From Chloromonas sp. AAM2 (Eukaryota; Chlorophyta; Chlorophyceae; Chlamydomonadales; Chlamydomonadaceae): a stretch of DNA of 12,162 nt. The stretch is taken from contig QAXH01002172.1 of the NCBI GenBank assembly GCA_004335635.1, positions 1 through 12,162 on the forward strand, given 5' to 3'. A program made the translations under genes and the position numbers. Positions 1 through 7,905 of the stretch are shown one piece after another. Numbering within the stretch: position 1 is the stretch's first letter; every line of letters begins with the position of its first letter. The notes under the pieces are model-generated. The model was given only the letters and a program-made list of their open reading frames with translations. It did no database searches and was not told the origin of the DNA.

Positions 1-54
1 AGGGCGGTGCCCATCCCGTTCCGTGTCCTCTGACGGCTTCCCTGGTGTAAATAC
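1..54 (-). repeat. Repeat copy A, forming coding sequence of the propeller gene tail
   Basis: The reverse complement reads TATTTACACCAGGGAAGCCG and on through GACACGG to GGGATGGGCACCGC. The same segment recurs at 1381-1440, 1835-1885 and 2195-2243. Only in this copy is it joined to recognisable upstream propeller coding sequence, where it encodes VFTPGKPSEDTERDGHRP. It is cut by the window edge. Confidence 0.7.
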
Positions 55-3000
55 ATATACACAATTCTGAGTCCCAGCAAGTCCTTCGATGCCATTCCCA
101 ACATGCAGCCTCTGCACCGACCTCTGGCCGGTCGCCCTCTGCTTCCCGGCTCTGCAGCAGTGTCCCGTTCAAATCCACCTCCGCCACCAGCTTGGTTTTC
201 TGCACCAAAGAACACTTTATATGTTGTATGTGAAAGCAGGGCGCGGACATTGATAAGCAACGGGCAATGAACGTGGGTTGAGTGTCCGTATCAGTCTCTG
301 GTGACCATGGTCGTCCTGTTCTGCCCCATGAGGACATCCCGATGAAAAGTCATGCAAGTAGTGTGCCCCTGTCCTATGCAACCAACCAGCTCCTCTGCCG
401 CATGTAACCTACTACTCATGGGGACCTGTAAATGAATGCAACCTACTCCCGCACCCCGTGGGGTACTTAGAGGGCGCCTCCGGTTGACACTTGGTTTTTG
501 CCACTGTGTATGAGTGTATGAGTGTATTGTTCTCCCAGGGCGTGGCTTATGCGGTGCAATTGAATTCAATCTACTCTTGTAATGTAAAATCAAATTACTA
601 CTGCCTCACAGAATTAGACACCTCGCAACTGGGACACCAGGAATTGTCCCAGAACTGGCAAACATCTTTTTTTATGCACCTGTAACTGAATGTAACCTAC
701 TCTCTACACTACCTTGGACAGTAGGAACAGTCGTGGGCCCGGTGCCACGAATATGTCCGACAGATCCTTCAACGCCTTGGCAGCTCCTGCATGCGCACAT
801 GTCATGTGACTGGCAGCACCACGTGATCTGACTGCACCATGTGATCTGACTGCACCATGTGATCTGACTGCATGCACGTGCACCCATGTGATCATGTGTC
901 CATGCGGTGATCTCATCTGATTGCATGTAATTGACACCCGGTGCCCACCTTTGGCACTTTCTTGCTTCAGTTCAGAGGGGGTGTCAAAGTCAAACAGCAC
1001 CTGCACATTGCGACAGTCAGACTGGTTGACTGACAAGTAGGCAGCTGCTTCTGCGTGAGGAGTTTTGGGCGGCCCAAGCCTTACCCAAGCCTTACATAAT
1101 CCATTCTCTCTGTCACCAACGCTATTTCATGGTTTGAACCGCATCAACTGCTCAATGGCTTTCCGCCACCCCTCCTGAACGACTTGTGACTCTGGCTTAT
1201 TTAGAAAGTCCACCTGTACTCAAGTCCGTTTCTGGAAATCTGACCTGCCACGTTTCCGTTTCCATGTCCAGCTTCAGCACTCTGCGGGGGTGCCCCTGCT
1301 GGGCAACCAGCAGGGAGGTGGCCAGGCCATCAGCACCAAAGCTGCACACGACACATAAGGCAACGTATTATTGAGGGCATATTTACATCAGGGAAGCCGT
1401 CACATGGCACGGGTCGGAATGTGTACCGCTCTGACCTACCTTGAGAAAGGAATGATCAAACTCATACAATGGCAACGGACTGCGGTATTCAGCCCGAAAA
1501 TGGGTAGTGGGGAAACTCAAGTTCAAGAGAAGCAAGGAAAAAGCAGTTTCTAGTATCATACTCGCAAAGCAAAGGACTGCCTGTATCAAGTCCGAAACCC
1601 CGTCGTCACCTGGAACATAGTATACATGATAGGCGTGGCCTGGGTGCGAATTGGTAAAGGATGATACTGGACGCCTTGCTTGGCACGCATGGACCGTTTT
1701 TCTAACACGTCTAGGCTCTTCTCCTGACAAATAGACTAGCATGATTTGCATGCGCCTTGTGCGTGTTGTTTCCCAGGCTTTCTGTCGCCGTTGTCTTCCT
1801 TTATGCCTTTATTCCTGCCTTTCTGGCCCAGGCTGGGTCAGGCGGTTCACATCCTGTCCCGTGTCCTGTGACGGCTTCCCTGATAGAAAAAATTGATGTG
1901 TGCATACCCTAAGCCTTTTCTGCCCACCTGAACGGTGCCACTCCCTCAAACCCCTTGTTTTCCTTGAAGGGCACAGGGGGGGCAGGCAGGTACACGCGAC
2001 TCTGAACAGCATGTGCAAAGTACAGGCATCAGTCAGCGGCCATGTGAATGAGTGGACTGCGCATGGCTCGCATGCGGCACTTGACGCGATTGTCCCGATG
2101 TGTGAGTGTGGCTCCAACGATCCCATGATGTAAACCACCAACATGAACAGTGTCTGCGTCTGTGTGACAAGGCTGACATGCTTAATTATCTAAGTATTTA
2201 CATCAGGGAAGCACGGGATGGGCACCGCTCTGGCCTACCCTGAGCACGAAAACAAACCGAACGCAGGGAACGAAGCAGGCAAGGCAGGCCAACTGAAAGC
2301 CAAAAGGATCGAGCCGCCTGCATGCTTTCATGGACAGGCGAAGAGCCGTTAGTGAAATTGCTTGTGACATGCCCCACTGGACGTAGGGTATGTGGATGTA
2401 TGCCCTGGAAGCTAGGTCTGTACAAGAACAAGGCCAAATCGAACGAGGCGAGACTGCACACCTACCACCACGGCTTGGTCTGGTGCATTGACGTTGACTT
2501 GTGCCAGGTCCATTCGCCACAGGGAGTTGTCGTGCTCGTCTGCCACCACCACTGTGCTGTTACCAATCCAAGCGACAGCTGCACGTGTCGTAACAAACCT
2601 CAATCATCATCATGACCGAGTTTCGACTAGTGTTGCCGCCCACCAACGCAACAGCTGCACTCACAGCAGCACAGCTGCCGCACCGAACCGTGGTTGTAGA
2701 TAAAATATAAGTGTAAGAGCGTTACCAGCCACCTACCCACCCGTGCGACAGCTGCAATCACAGCACCACGTGTGAAGTGCCAGGTCAGCATTGTAATCGG
2801 AAAGCACAGACCAGTGAACGAGCTCAGCAGCATGGCTTGCGCTGCCAGCAAGCAAGGCACTCAATCTCTCTGATCCCGCATGCGGCACGCACACAAGGCC
2901 TAGCCCACCGGCACTCAACCTTTGTGCTATGTGCTCTTGAGCAAATGATCTGATTAGTATCATATCTTCTGTATTATGACCATCATTTGATATCACCACT

Positions 3001-4275
3001 ACCAATGCTGTGGTTATCATGCTATCGTTATTATGATTCCTCGAAAATCTGTACAACAACTGACGCACCTTCCGGGTCGTGTGCAGGCAGTGCCAGTGTT
3101 CTTAAGACTCGTATGTCAGGCCAGGGCGACAGCTCGTGCAGTGCGGGCCTGGGGTTGCCGCATTGCAGCCACCAGGAGCCCGTAGAGGGGACGTAGGTCA
3201 CGCCTGGGGCAACGAGCACACAGCTGTTGTCTTTTTGTGGTTGTCTTTCTATATCCATGTCAATGCATGGTTTGATGGTTTTGGATTCTTCTTACGACAT
3301 ACGTCCTATTCGTGTGTCATCACCACTTCTTCTCTGCTATTCAAGTTGACATACCGCCCTGCTCTTGCATGGCAGCGTTTGCGATCAGTCCATGTGGGGC
3401 CTGTGGGGCTTCCTGGTGTCACGTCTACTGTGATACCTATACCCTGATTAGTTCGTTGCGGAGCACCTGAGGCCTGGGAGTTGACCGTAGGCAGGGGCAC
3501 CTGGCCGCACAGTGTGTAGGAGTCTAGCTGGAACGGGGCCTGCAGACCAGCGTCATTGCACGAATGCAAGGCTATGCATGTGGAGGATAGATACTATACG
3601 GATAGTAGGTTGAGAAGGATGCGTTGTAGGCTAGATAACAACGAGGATCATTATCCCAGAGCAAACGCTAGCAGGCCATGCAAGAGACGAAAAAGATAAA
3701 AAGCGACCTAACCAACAGAAGGAAACGTTTAGGGAGAGGTCAGGGAGAGCCAAACGTGTTTGTTGTCAGTGCGTCAGCTGTTCACGTCCCTGCCACACAC
3801 ACCACTGCTACAGCCATAAATGAATGTGCATACTCAACAACTCGCCAAGTCGTCACAACCTCGACTAAGCTCCTGCTATCATGTGTGGGCTTCTTCAGAT
3901 GCATTCCCCTTGTCATTCTACAATCGTACTACTTGTACACTATTTCAGGACTACAATGGGTGTCAGCTATGCGTCAAATCCATGCCGCTTGCCACCGACC
4001 ATTGCATAGTGGGTTAAGGGTCGTGCCGCTTGCAGCTCAACCCTTGCATAGCCATCTACGCACCGGAACGGGCATGGTCTGCTGTTTGATGCTGCGCTTG
4101 CTTGCGACGAGGCCTGAAAGCTGCAGCGGCGACATGCGCAGCACAAAGTTGCTTGTCTGAACACAGCCAGTATGACAGGATCGTGGTTGGGACCAATTGC
4201 GCGAGGCTGATTTACCATCATCAAGATGCATGAAAGAAACCAGAGCGTAGTAGCAACTCGCCGCCTCCGAGCCAT
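1..4275 (-). CDS. SdiA-regulated/YjiK-like secreted beta-propeller protein, multi-exon, 3' end outside window
   Basis: I spliced this gene by hand. Exons (minus strand): 4275-4216, 3539-3467, 3203-3069, 2578-2462, 1479-1440 (tentative), 1341-1245, 1021-949, 786-713, 199-122 and 111-1. Intron phases agree at every junction except after 122. Exon 1 is a signal peptide (MARRRR, then a hydrophobic run), so the product is probably secreted or lumenal. Exons 2-4 read LDSYTL...QASGVTYVPSTG, VLRTLALPAHDPE, VAWIGNSTVVVADEHDNSLW, the order expected of the SdiA-regulated family (EASG.TY..TG, LRTI.L..F.DPEG, D.R.N.LY). Later exons give GADGLA, LVAQQGHPRRVLKLD, LSDIFVAPGPRLFLLS, EVDLNGTLL and IEGLAG..NCVYVF, the second half of that fold. 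The visible total is about 286 residues, near family length. The start is the first Met before the signal peptide. Function in eukaryotes is not known to me. The frame break at 112-121 may mark a pseudogene. Confidence 0.72.
112..121 (-). other. 10-nt frame break in the propeller gene
   Basis: On the minus strand the exon reading EVDLNGTLLQ runs to GAG at 122. The conserved continuation (NGIEGLAGTQNCVYVF) lies in another frame from 111 to 1. Removing exactly the 10 bases GTCGGTGCAG joins the two frames. The block happens to begin GT and end AG but is far too short for a normal intron. It sits between two CAGAGG copies, so slippage, a true frameshift or an assembly error are more likely than splicing. 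Confidence 0.5.
425..702. repeat. Dispersed 25-bp direct repeat in an intron
   Basis: Bases 425-449 and 678-702 match at all but two positions (acctgtaa.tgaatg.aacctactc). Both lie in the 513-nt intron 200-712 of the propeller gene. A shorter related piece (gtaacctactactc) lies near 405. Nothing else in this intron looks functional. Confidence 0.6.
817..870. repeat. Tandem repeat, 3 x 18 bp
   Basis: The unit caccatgtgatctgactg is present three times in a row, the first copy with one change (cacg for catg). It occupies a third of the 162-nt intron 787-948 of the propeller gene. Confidence 0.9.
1381..1440 (+). repeat. Repeat copy B (inverted relative to copy A)
   Basis: It starts atttacatcagggaagccg and ends ctgacctacc. 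It is homologous to copies A, C and D. On the gene's sense strand it starts exactly at the 5' splice site (AAG|GTAGGT) proposed for mini-exon 1479-1440 and fills most of the 98-nt intron that follows. Confidence 0.75.
1389..1882. mobile_element. Possible non-autonomous DNA element with ~47-bp terminal inverted repeats
   Basis: The left end begins CAGGGAAGCCGTCACA and the right end is its reverse complement. The two arms (copies B and C) match over about 47 bp with some seven differences. The interior shows no transposase. I found no target-site duplication: flanks are tttacat on the left and atagaaa on the right. A caution is that the tentative mini-exon 1440-1479 would lie inside it, so this may instead be an inverted duplication of gene-tail sequence rather than a true transposon. 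Confidence 0.4.
1809..1893 (-). pseudogene. Intronic copy of the propeller gene's tail (repeat copy C)
   Basis: The minus strand reads FLSGKPSQDTGQD, then ends PGPERQE and a stop at 1809. This parallels VFTPGKPSEDTERD in the terminal exon at base 1. It lies in the large intron between exons 2578-2462 and 1479-1440, in the gene's own orientation, and is not needed by the splice model. It could be a dead duplicate of the last exon or an alternative 3' end. Confidence 0.5.
2195..2243 (+). repeat. Repeat copy D
   Basis: It reads tatttacatcagggaagcac and continues to gggatgggcaccgctctggcc. It matches copy A most closely but lacks about 17 bp in the middle. It has the same orientation as copy B. 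No matching inverted partner was found to its right with confidence; a weak match (gggcttcctggtg) lies at 3406-3418. Confidence 0.7.
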
Positions 4276-4509
4276 TGCGTGCGGTGCGGTCGTTTGATGA
4301 TGCGGCGGTTGCGATGCAGAGTCCGATTTTTTTACGATGACACGAATGCAACAGCTTATATTCTCATCTGATATTTGGCATCTCTTTCCATTACGTTACT
4401 TGCTATTCGTGATGCGATTGGTGTTGCTATCGCTGCAACCGCTCATGCATCAATCCAACCGACCGGGGTATCGGTTATGGTCGATTCATGAGCTCCTGTG
4501 CTCCTCACG
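4276..4509. promoter_or_regulatory. Upstream region of the propeller gene
   Basis: These 234 bases separate the signal-peptide ATG (4275, minus strand) from the coding-like fragment ending at 4510. They should hold the 5' leader and promoter. I see no TATA box or other clear element, only a run of seven T at 4326-4332 (A on the gene's strand). Confidence 0.3.
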
Positions 4510-4698
4510 CTACACATGCTTGAGCAAGTGAGTCACGGTCGTTGCAAATTCCCGATCTCCGCATACCGTGCCTGGGACTTTGATCCACAGCGCCTCGATC
4601 CATGCCCACGTGCGCAGCGTCAGCTTCCTGCCCGGCCCCTCATTGAACCATTGAACGGCGTCTGGGAGGGCTTCAAATCTTGTATGCGGAGAGGCACC
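4510..4698 (-). CDS. Unassigned C-terminal coding fragment
   Basis: This frame is open from a stop at 4701-4699 to a TAG at 4512-4510, 62 codons with no Met. Codons have a coding-like pattern and the peptide is rich in tryptophan (EALPDAVQWFNEGPGRKL, TWAWIEALW, then ...THLLKHV and stop). I do not recognise the family. Upstream on the same strand, a peptide ending VVGPAEAL would join it only if 19 bases (GT...AG) were removed. It may be the last exon of a minus-strand gene or a relic; the facing plus-strand frame overlaps it by 61 bases. Confidence 0.3.
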   Translation of the reverse strand, partial: GASPHTRFEALPDAVQWFNEGPGRKLTLRTWAWIEALWIKVPGTVCGDREFATTVTHLLKHV

Positions 4699-5108
4699 TT
4701 AGGGCTTCGGCAGGGCCCACGACAAACGTTGTGTGCAAGGCTGTCCGGTACCCTGACCGCCCAGCTGAGCACATGGCCCTTTGCATTGCTGGCCTGTGCA
4801 AGGAGCATGTAGACAGCGAAGACACTTGGTGGCGGCAATTGTGGGTGGAACAAAATGTGGTGGCAATTGCTGAACAATGCGACGGCAAAGAGTGACGTGC
4901 TGACGTGCGTCTGTGCATGGACCTGGTGCTGCATGCATCAATGTCAGTCGGCCAGTGGTTGCTTGGGCGTGTGGTGCATGAGCCCGTGCTTGCATGCATG
5001 TTTGACGGGTCAGCATTTGCAGGGGTGGCTCAATGCATGCATGGTTCATGTCTGACGCCAACGGACCTGCTACTGCAACCTGGGCGAATGTGCTGTCGTG
5101 CCTCCTAA
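4638..5108 (+). pseudogene. Unassigned open frame with one internal TGA
   Basis: A single plus-strand frame runs about 156 codons and is interrupted only by a TGA at 4893-4895. Before it the peptide contains VVCKAVRYPDRPAEHMALC and WWRQLWVEQNVVAIAEQC; after it, RADVRLCMDLVLHASM and GRVVHEPVLACMFDG. The leucine/alanine-rich helical look on both sides of the stop, in one frame, suggests a decayed gene or exon, loosely like an alpha-solenoid (ARM/HEAT) protein. That resemblance is by eye and weak. CGA to TGA at a CpG would explain the stop. The frame ends in the left arm of the foldback element at 5094. Confidence 0.3.
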
Positions 5109-5276
5109 CTGAACGGTTTACCTAACGGTCTACTGAATGTAACAGAAACAACAACAGTCGCCTTACATGTAACTCCTAAGTCGCCTTACATGTAACTCCT
5201 AGTTGCCTTGCCGGGCGACTTAGCTGTTGCTATTTCTGTTACATTTTGGTAGACCGTTCAGTTAGCAGGCACGACA
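5094..5276. mobile_element. Foldback/MITE-like element, 183 bp
   Basis: Left arm 5094-5157 (tgtcgtgcctcctaactgaa...) pairs with right arm 5224-5276 (...cagttagcaggcacgaca). The arms match well apart from an 11-bp partial duplication in the left arm (acggtttacctaacggtcta). The loop holds two tandem 22-23-bp copies of tcgccttacatgtaactcct (5158-5180, 5181-5202). There is no coding capacity and no clear target-site duplication next to the tips. Confidence 0.7.
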
Positions 5277-5354
5277 TTTTCCTGACTCAAATTCGGACGG
5301 CCCGTGCCCCTGATGTGAAAAGATGGGAAATGATTGAATCACATTGTTGGTCAG

Positions 5355-5481
5355 GTTTGTTTTTGATGAATTACAAGCTGCCAATGCTAGGCGTCTTGTG
5401 TTACGGTCAATGACAGTGTATCAAAGCCTGGTCTTGCAGCAAGAGCTGGTAATGCAGCTTGTCAAATGCACGGCAAAGTAA
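5355..5481 (+). CDS. Possible terminal exon, unknown protein
   Basis: After an acceptor-like ttggtcag at 5347-5354, the plus strand reads FVFDELQAANARRLVLRSM, then a helical, leucine/valine-rich stretch ending QLVKCTAK and TAA at 5479-5481. It could be the 3' end of the same plus-strand gene as 4638-5108, with the foldback element in the intron between them. Family not recognised. Confidence 0.3.
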
Positions 5482-5507
5482 AGAGTACATGCAGAGAAGA
5501 TATCAAT

Positions 5508-5609
5508 CTATGTCAGTAGTTCCAGTCTAGCCATCAGGTCTGCCCCACTGGCAGTAATATGCAATCTCTCCCACTTCAGGCAGAATCCTGGCAGCATGCA
5601 ATCAGCACT
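5508..5609 (-). CDS. Possible terminal exon, unknown protein
   Basis: On the minus strand a good acceptor (ctgctttcag, 5619-5610) is followed by a 33-codon frame: SADCMLPGFCLKWERLHITA, then SGADLMARLELLT and TAG at 5510-5508. The phase is 0. The stop lies 26 bases from the stop of the plus-strand exon 5355-5481, so the two would be convergent. The upstream exon may be the coding-like frame 5805-6089, but I found no unique donor. Confidence 0.35.
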   Translation of the reverse strand, partial: SADCMLPGFCLKWERLHITASGADLMARLELLT

Positions 5610-5790
5610 CTGAAAGCAGGACATGCCAGCAGTGTCTAGCGATTGCCTGAAGGCTAGGGACTGGTAAACGATGTGTTTACATAACCCTCAGGAAGGAGTG
5701 CTGGTCACCGACTGGTCACTGATGCACCCTTAGCAGCCACTGCAAATTCTAGTTGGAAGCGATGCCACTGATGCACTCTGCACCGTCCTC

Positions 5791-6119
5791 AGCAGAGGGT
5801 AGCGTCATAACATTAACAATCTAACAATTCTGTCCAGTATTTTGTCCCTGCCACAAAGGTCTGCCCAGCATTTGTACTGAAGTAGGTCACCAAGCGTTTG
5901 CGTAAGACTCACTGCCAAGGGCCACGACACATGCTTCTCAGCGTTGTTCAAATGCTGAACAGCCTTGGCACGGAGGCCAGATGTAACAACAAACAGGACA
6001 AGCCCACCCCTTTTCAGAACAAGCACACCCTTGCCAGGCCCAGGGTTAGGATATAGGGTAGGCTGGTTGAACCATACAGAAATCAGCAGTCACTGTCTCC
6101 AGCAGAGGGTAGCGTCATA
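5791..6119. repeat. Direct repeat with 310-bp offset
   Basis: The 19-mer agcagagggtagcgtcata occurs at 5791-5809 and again at 6101-6119. Looser matches follow each copy, such as caagggcc (5917 and 6139) and aggacaagc with cctgccagg or cttgccagg nearby. This suggests an old tandem duplication of about 300 bp that has diverged. Confidence 0.55.
5805..6089 (-). CDS. Unassigned coding-like open frame
   Basis: A 94-codon stop-to-stop frame on the minus strand. The peptide has a proline/glycine-rich start (VWFNQPTLYPNPGPGKGVL) and a helical end (AKAVQHLNNAEKH, LGDLLQYKCWADLCG, ILDRIVRLL). Good donors occur inside it (GCA|GTGAGT near 5910; ATT|GTTAGA near 5825, phase 0), either of which could join to the exon starting at 5609. 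It is probably part of a minus-strand gene or its relic; no family is recognised. Confidence 0.28.
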   Translation of the reverse strand: MLISVWFNQPTLYPNPGPGKGVLVLKRGGLVLFVVTSGLRAKAVQHLNNAEKHVSWPLAVSLTQTLGDLLQYKCWADLCGRDKILDRIVRLLML

Positions 6120-6370
6120 GTGGCCGTACACTGTCTACCAAGGGCCGCATCCCTGTGCAGGACAAGCACATCCCTGCCAGGCCTGCCTAAGGGTCAAGGT
6201 TCAGGCCAGGGGGTGTTTGCGTGAGGCCGAAGTGCCCATGCCTCGCATCTGGGGTCTGCCCCATCCTCCTTGGTGCCATGACCCGCAGGGGTCACATAAA
6301 GTAGTGACTGCCCATGCCCTACATTAGGTACAAAAAGGTTAGACTACTGCAAGGTTGTACAGAGTTAGGG

Positions 6371-6531
6371 TTATGCCAGGTCGTCCACATCGAACACGTT
6401 GTTCCCTCCTGGCGGCGCCGAGCTGTTCCCCGCGCCGTTCTGTGTGGAGGCCTGCAGCAGCTGCCGCCGCCGCTCCCGCTGGACGCGCACACACGGCCGC
6501 AGGTTGGACGAAAGGACCACGTGATTGGTGC
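6371..6531 (-). CDS. GC-rich terminal exon of an unidentified protein
   Basis: On the minus strand an acceptor (tgctcccag, 6540-6532) opens a frame of 2 nt plus 52 codons ending in TAA at 6373-6371. The peptide reads NHVVLSSNLRPCVRVQRERR, then RQLLQAS, a glycine/asparagine-rich linker, and an acidic tail (VFDVDDLA). It is markedly GC-rich and coding-like against its AT-richer surroundings, which argues for a real last exon. I could not find the preceding exon, which must end in phase 1 and lie above 6540, nor name the family. Confidence 0.45.
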
Positions 6532-6568
6532 CTGGGAGCAAAGGGCACGAATGCACACTTGAGTGCAC

Positions 6569-6723
6569 AAGGCGATCAACGCAATGGCCAACAACAAATT
6601 GTTGAAAAGTTTCTGGGCGGAAAGGATGCGTGCATGTTACTCTGGTATGCCAGCAGTAAGCACATGCTTGAGGAGCACCAGACAACACCCGCTACAAAGA
6701 AAGTTTGCACCGCTTCTATGTAA
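6569..6723 (+). CDS. Unassigned coding-like fragment
   Basis: The plus-strand frame reads GDQRNGQQQIVEKFLGGKD, then ACMLLWYASSKHMLEEHQTT and ends at TAA 6721-6723. Codon pattern is coding-like over about 50 codons, but the minus strand is also open here, so the strand is uncertain. It could be a transposon relic. Family not recognised. Confidence 0.2.
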
Positions 6724-7518
6724 CTTGTCGGCTGGGTTGGTGCCATTGGCTCCTTATGAGTTAATCCAGGGGGTGACGGGCAACCAGCCGTTCCTCCAGA
6801 ACCGACAAAACAATTACGAACACACTCATGTCGAGCCAGTTTGTGACATGTCAACGCAGTCCCCAGGATCTCCAACGAAACGCAGCAGCATGCAAATTCA
6901 TGCAAAAGGGTCGAATTGATAACGGTTCTGTGGGATGCGTAGGCACCAACGTCGAGGTGTTTTACTGTTCATGTTGAAAAGAGAGTTTGGCTTGAACACT
7001 GCCGACAATTGGTTTTTGCGGGCATCGTGCCCAAGCTTTGTTTAGGATGGTGATGTTGGCTGCTGCTGAGTGCCTAGCTGGTTGGTCTTGAGGTACCGTG
7101 GACTGAACCATGATGAGCTATGTAAATAATGGTCATAGCAGAGGCCAGGGTGAAATTGAAGAGCAGGTGTCACCATGATTGGTGCAAAATGGACAATGGC
7201 AAGGGTGCTGTCAAATGAAAGCAACTTAGAAAGATGCTAGGAATGTGCCGAGAAAGCAAGGCAGGCGCTAGGAATGTGCACCATGGTTGCACGCTTGAGT
7301 GGGTTGAACCGATTGAGGAATTCTGGCAGTCCTTACCTTGCAACACTCCCACGGCGACAGTTCAGTCGGTTATCAATGCCAGGTGCAGTGCCACACAGCT
7401 AAAACTTATATGCAGCTTATGGCTTAATGGCTCATGTTATGGCTCATGTAATGGCTCATGTTATGGCAACGTTGACAACGCAAATCTTGCGCAACTTTGG
7501 AAAATTCAAGAGTCGTGA
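6724..7518. other. Stretch without a supported gene
   Basis: I see no convincing exon here on either strand. It holds a 12-bp tandem repeat at 7427-7462 and a repeated gctaggaatgtgc at 7236-7248 and 7267-7279. The longer open frames lack any recognisable domain. Confidence 0.4.
7427..7462. repeat. Tandem repeat, 3 x 12 bp
   Basis: The unit atggctcatgtt is present three times, the middle copy ending gta instead of gtt. Confidence 0.85.
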
Positions 7519-7888
7519 TCATCCGGAGGCTGAGTGCAGATACACACCAGTGCCCATGTTGCTGTGGCAGAACTTGAGCTCAAGCTGTTTGGTCATGATG
7601 TCAGCCACGTTGCAGTCAGTCGTGCAGTAAGAAAACTTGACTTCTTAACAAGCTCACTCTCTTGCAGACCATCAACGTGCTCAGACCTGTGAGGTACGAT
7701 ATGATGCTTCAATAGTTTGAGGGCGCGCTGCAGTATCTTTGCTGATGTTGGGAGCCTGGCACGGGCCTGGTGCTCAAGGCCTCCTGGCCTGGCGCGCAAG
7801 CTGGGCGTCTTGGGTGCTGTGAATTTACGGTTGAGGCAGGTTGGATAGCTGCAGGCTTGAACTGCGGCTCACGATGGCTGACCATCAC
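7519..7888 (-). pseudogene. Ty1/copia RNase H 3'-end remnant, left arm of palindrome
   Basis: Read on the minus strand this copy gives RSEHVDG, then KSSFLTA, and in another frame CNVADIMTKQLELKFCHSN up to a TGA at 7521-7519. The KH(I/V)DV...ADxxTKxL pattern is the end of a copia-type RNase H domain, the last domain of pol. The frame is broken at least twice, so it is dead. It pairs with 7906-8373. Confidence 0.6.
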
Positions 7889-7905
7889 ATCCAATTGGTT
7901 CGCGG

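Noticed and set aside
2195..3420. A 1.2-kb element from repeat copy D to gggcttcctggtg
   Set aside because: The right-hand match is short and imperfect and the interval contains two phase-matched propeller exons.
3306..3569. Unspliced minus-strand frame of 87 codons across exon 2 of the propeller gene
   Set aside because: Only its 3467-3539 part reads as family sequence and joins in phase to 3203; the rest is intron read-through.
3678..4160. A 160-codon plus-strand open frame, among the longest in the window
   Set aside because: It lies antisense in the first intron of the propeller gene, shows no domain or convincing codon pattern, and includes a local direct repeat (gtgccgcttgc-type). Chance is the simpler explanation.
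4623..4934. Minus-strand frame with SNAKGHVLSWAVRVPDSL as a real exon
   Set aside because: It looks partly coding but competes with the plus-strand frame over the same bases, and I found no way to join it to the terminal fragment at 4698 in frame without an abnormal 19-base removal.
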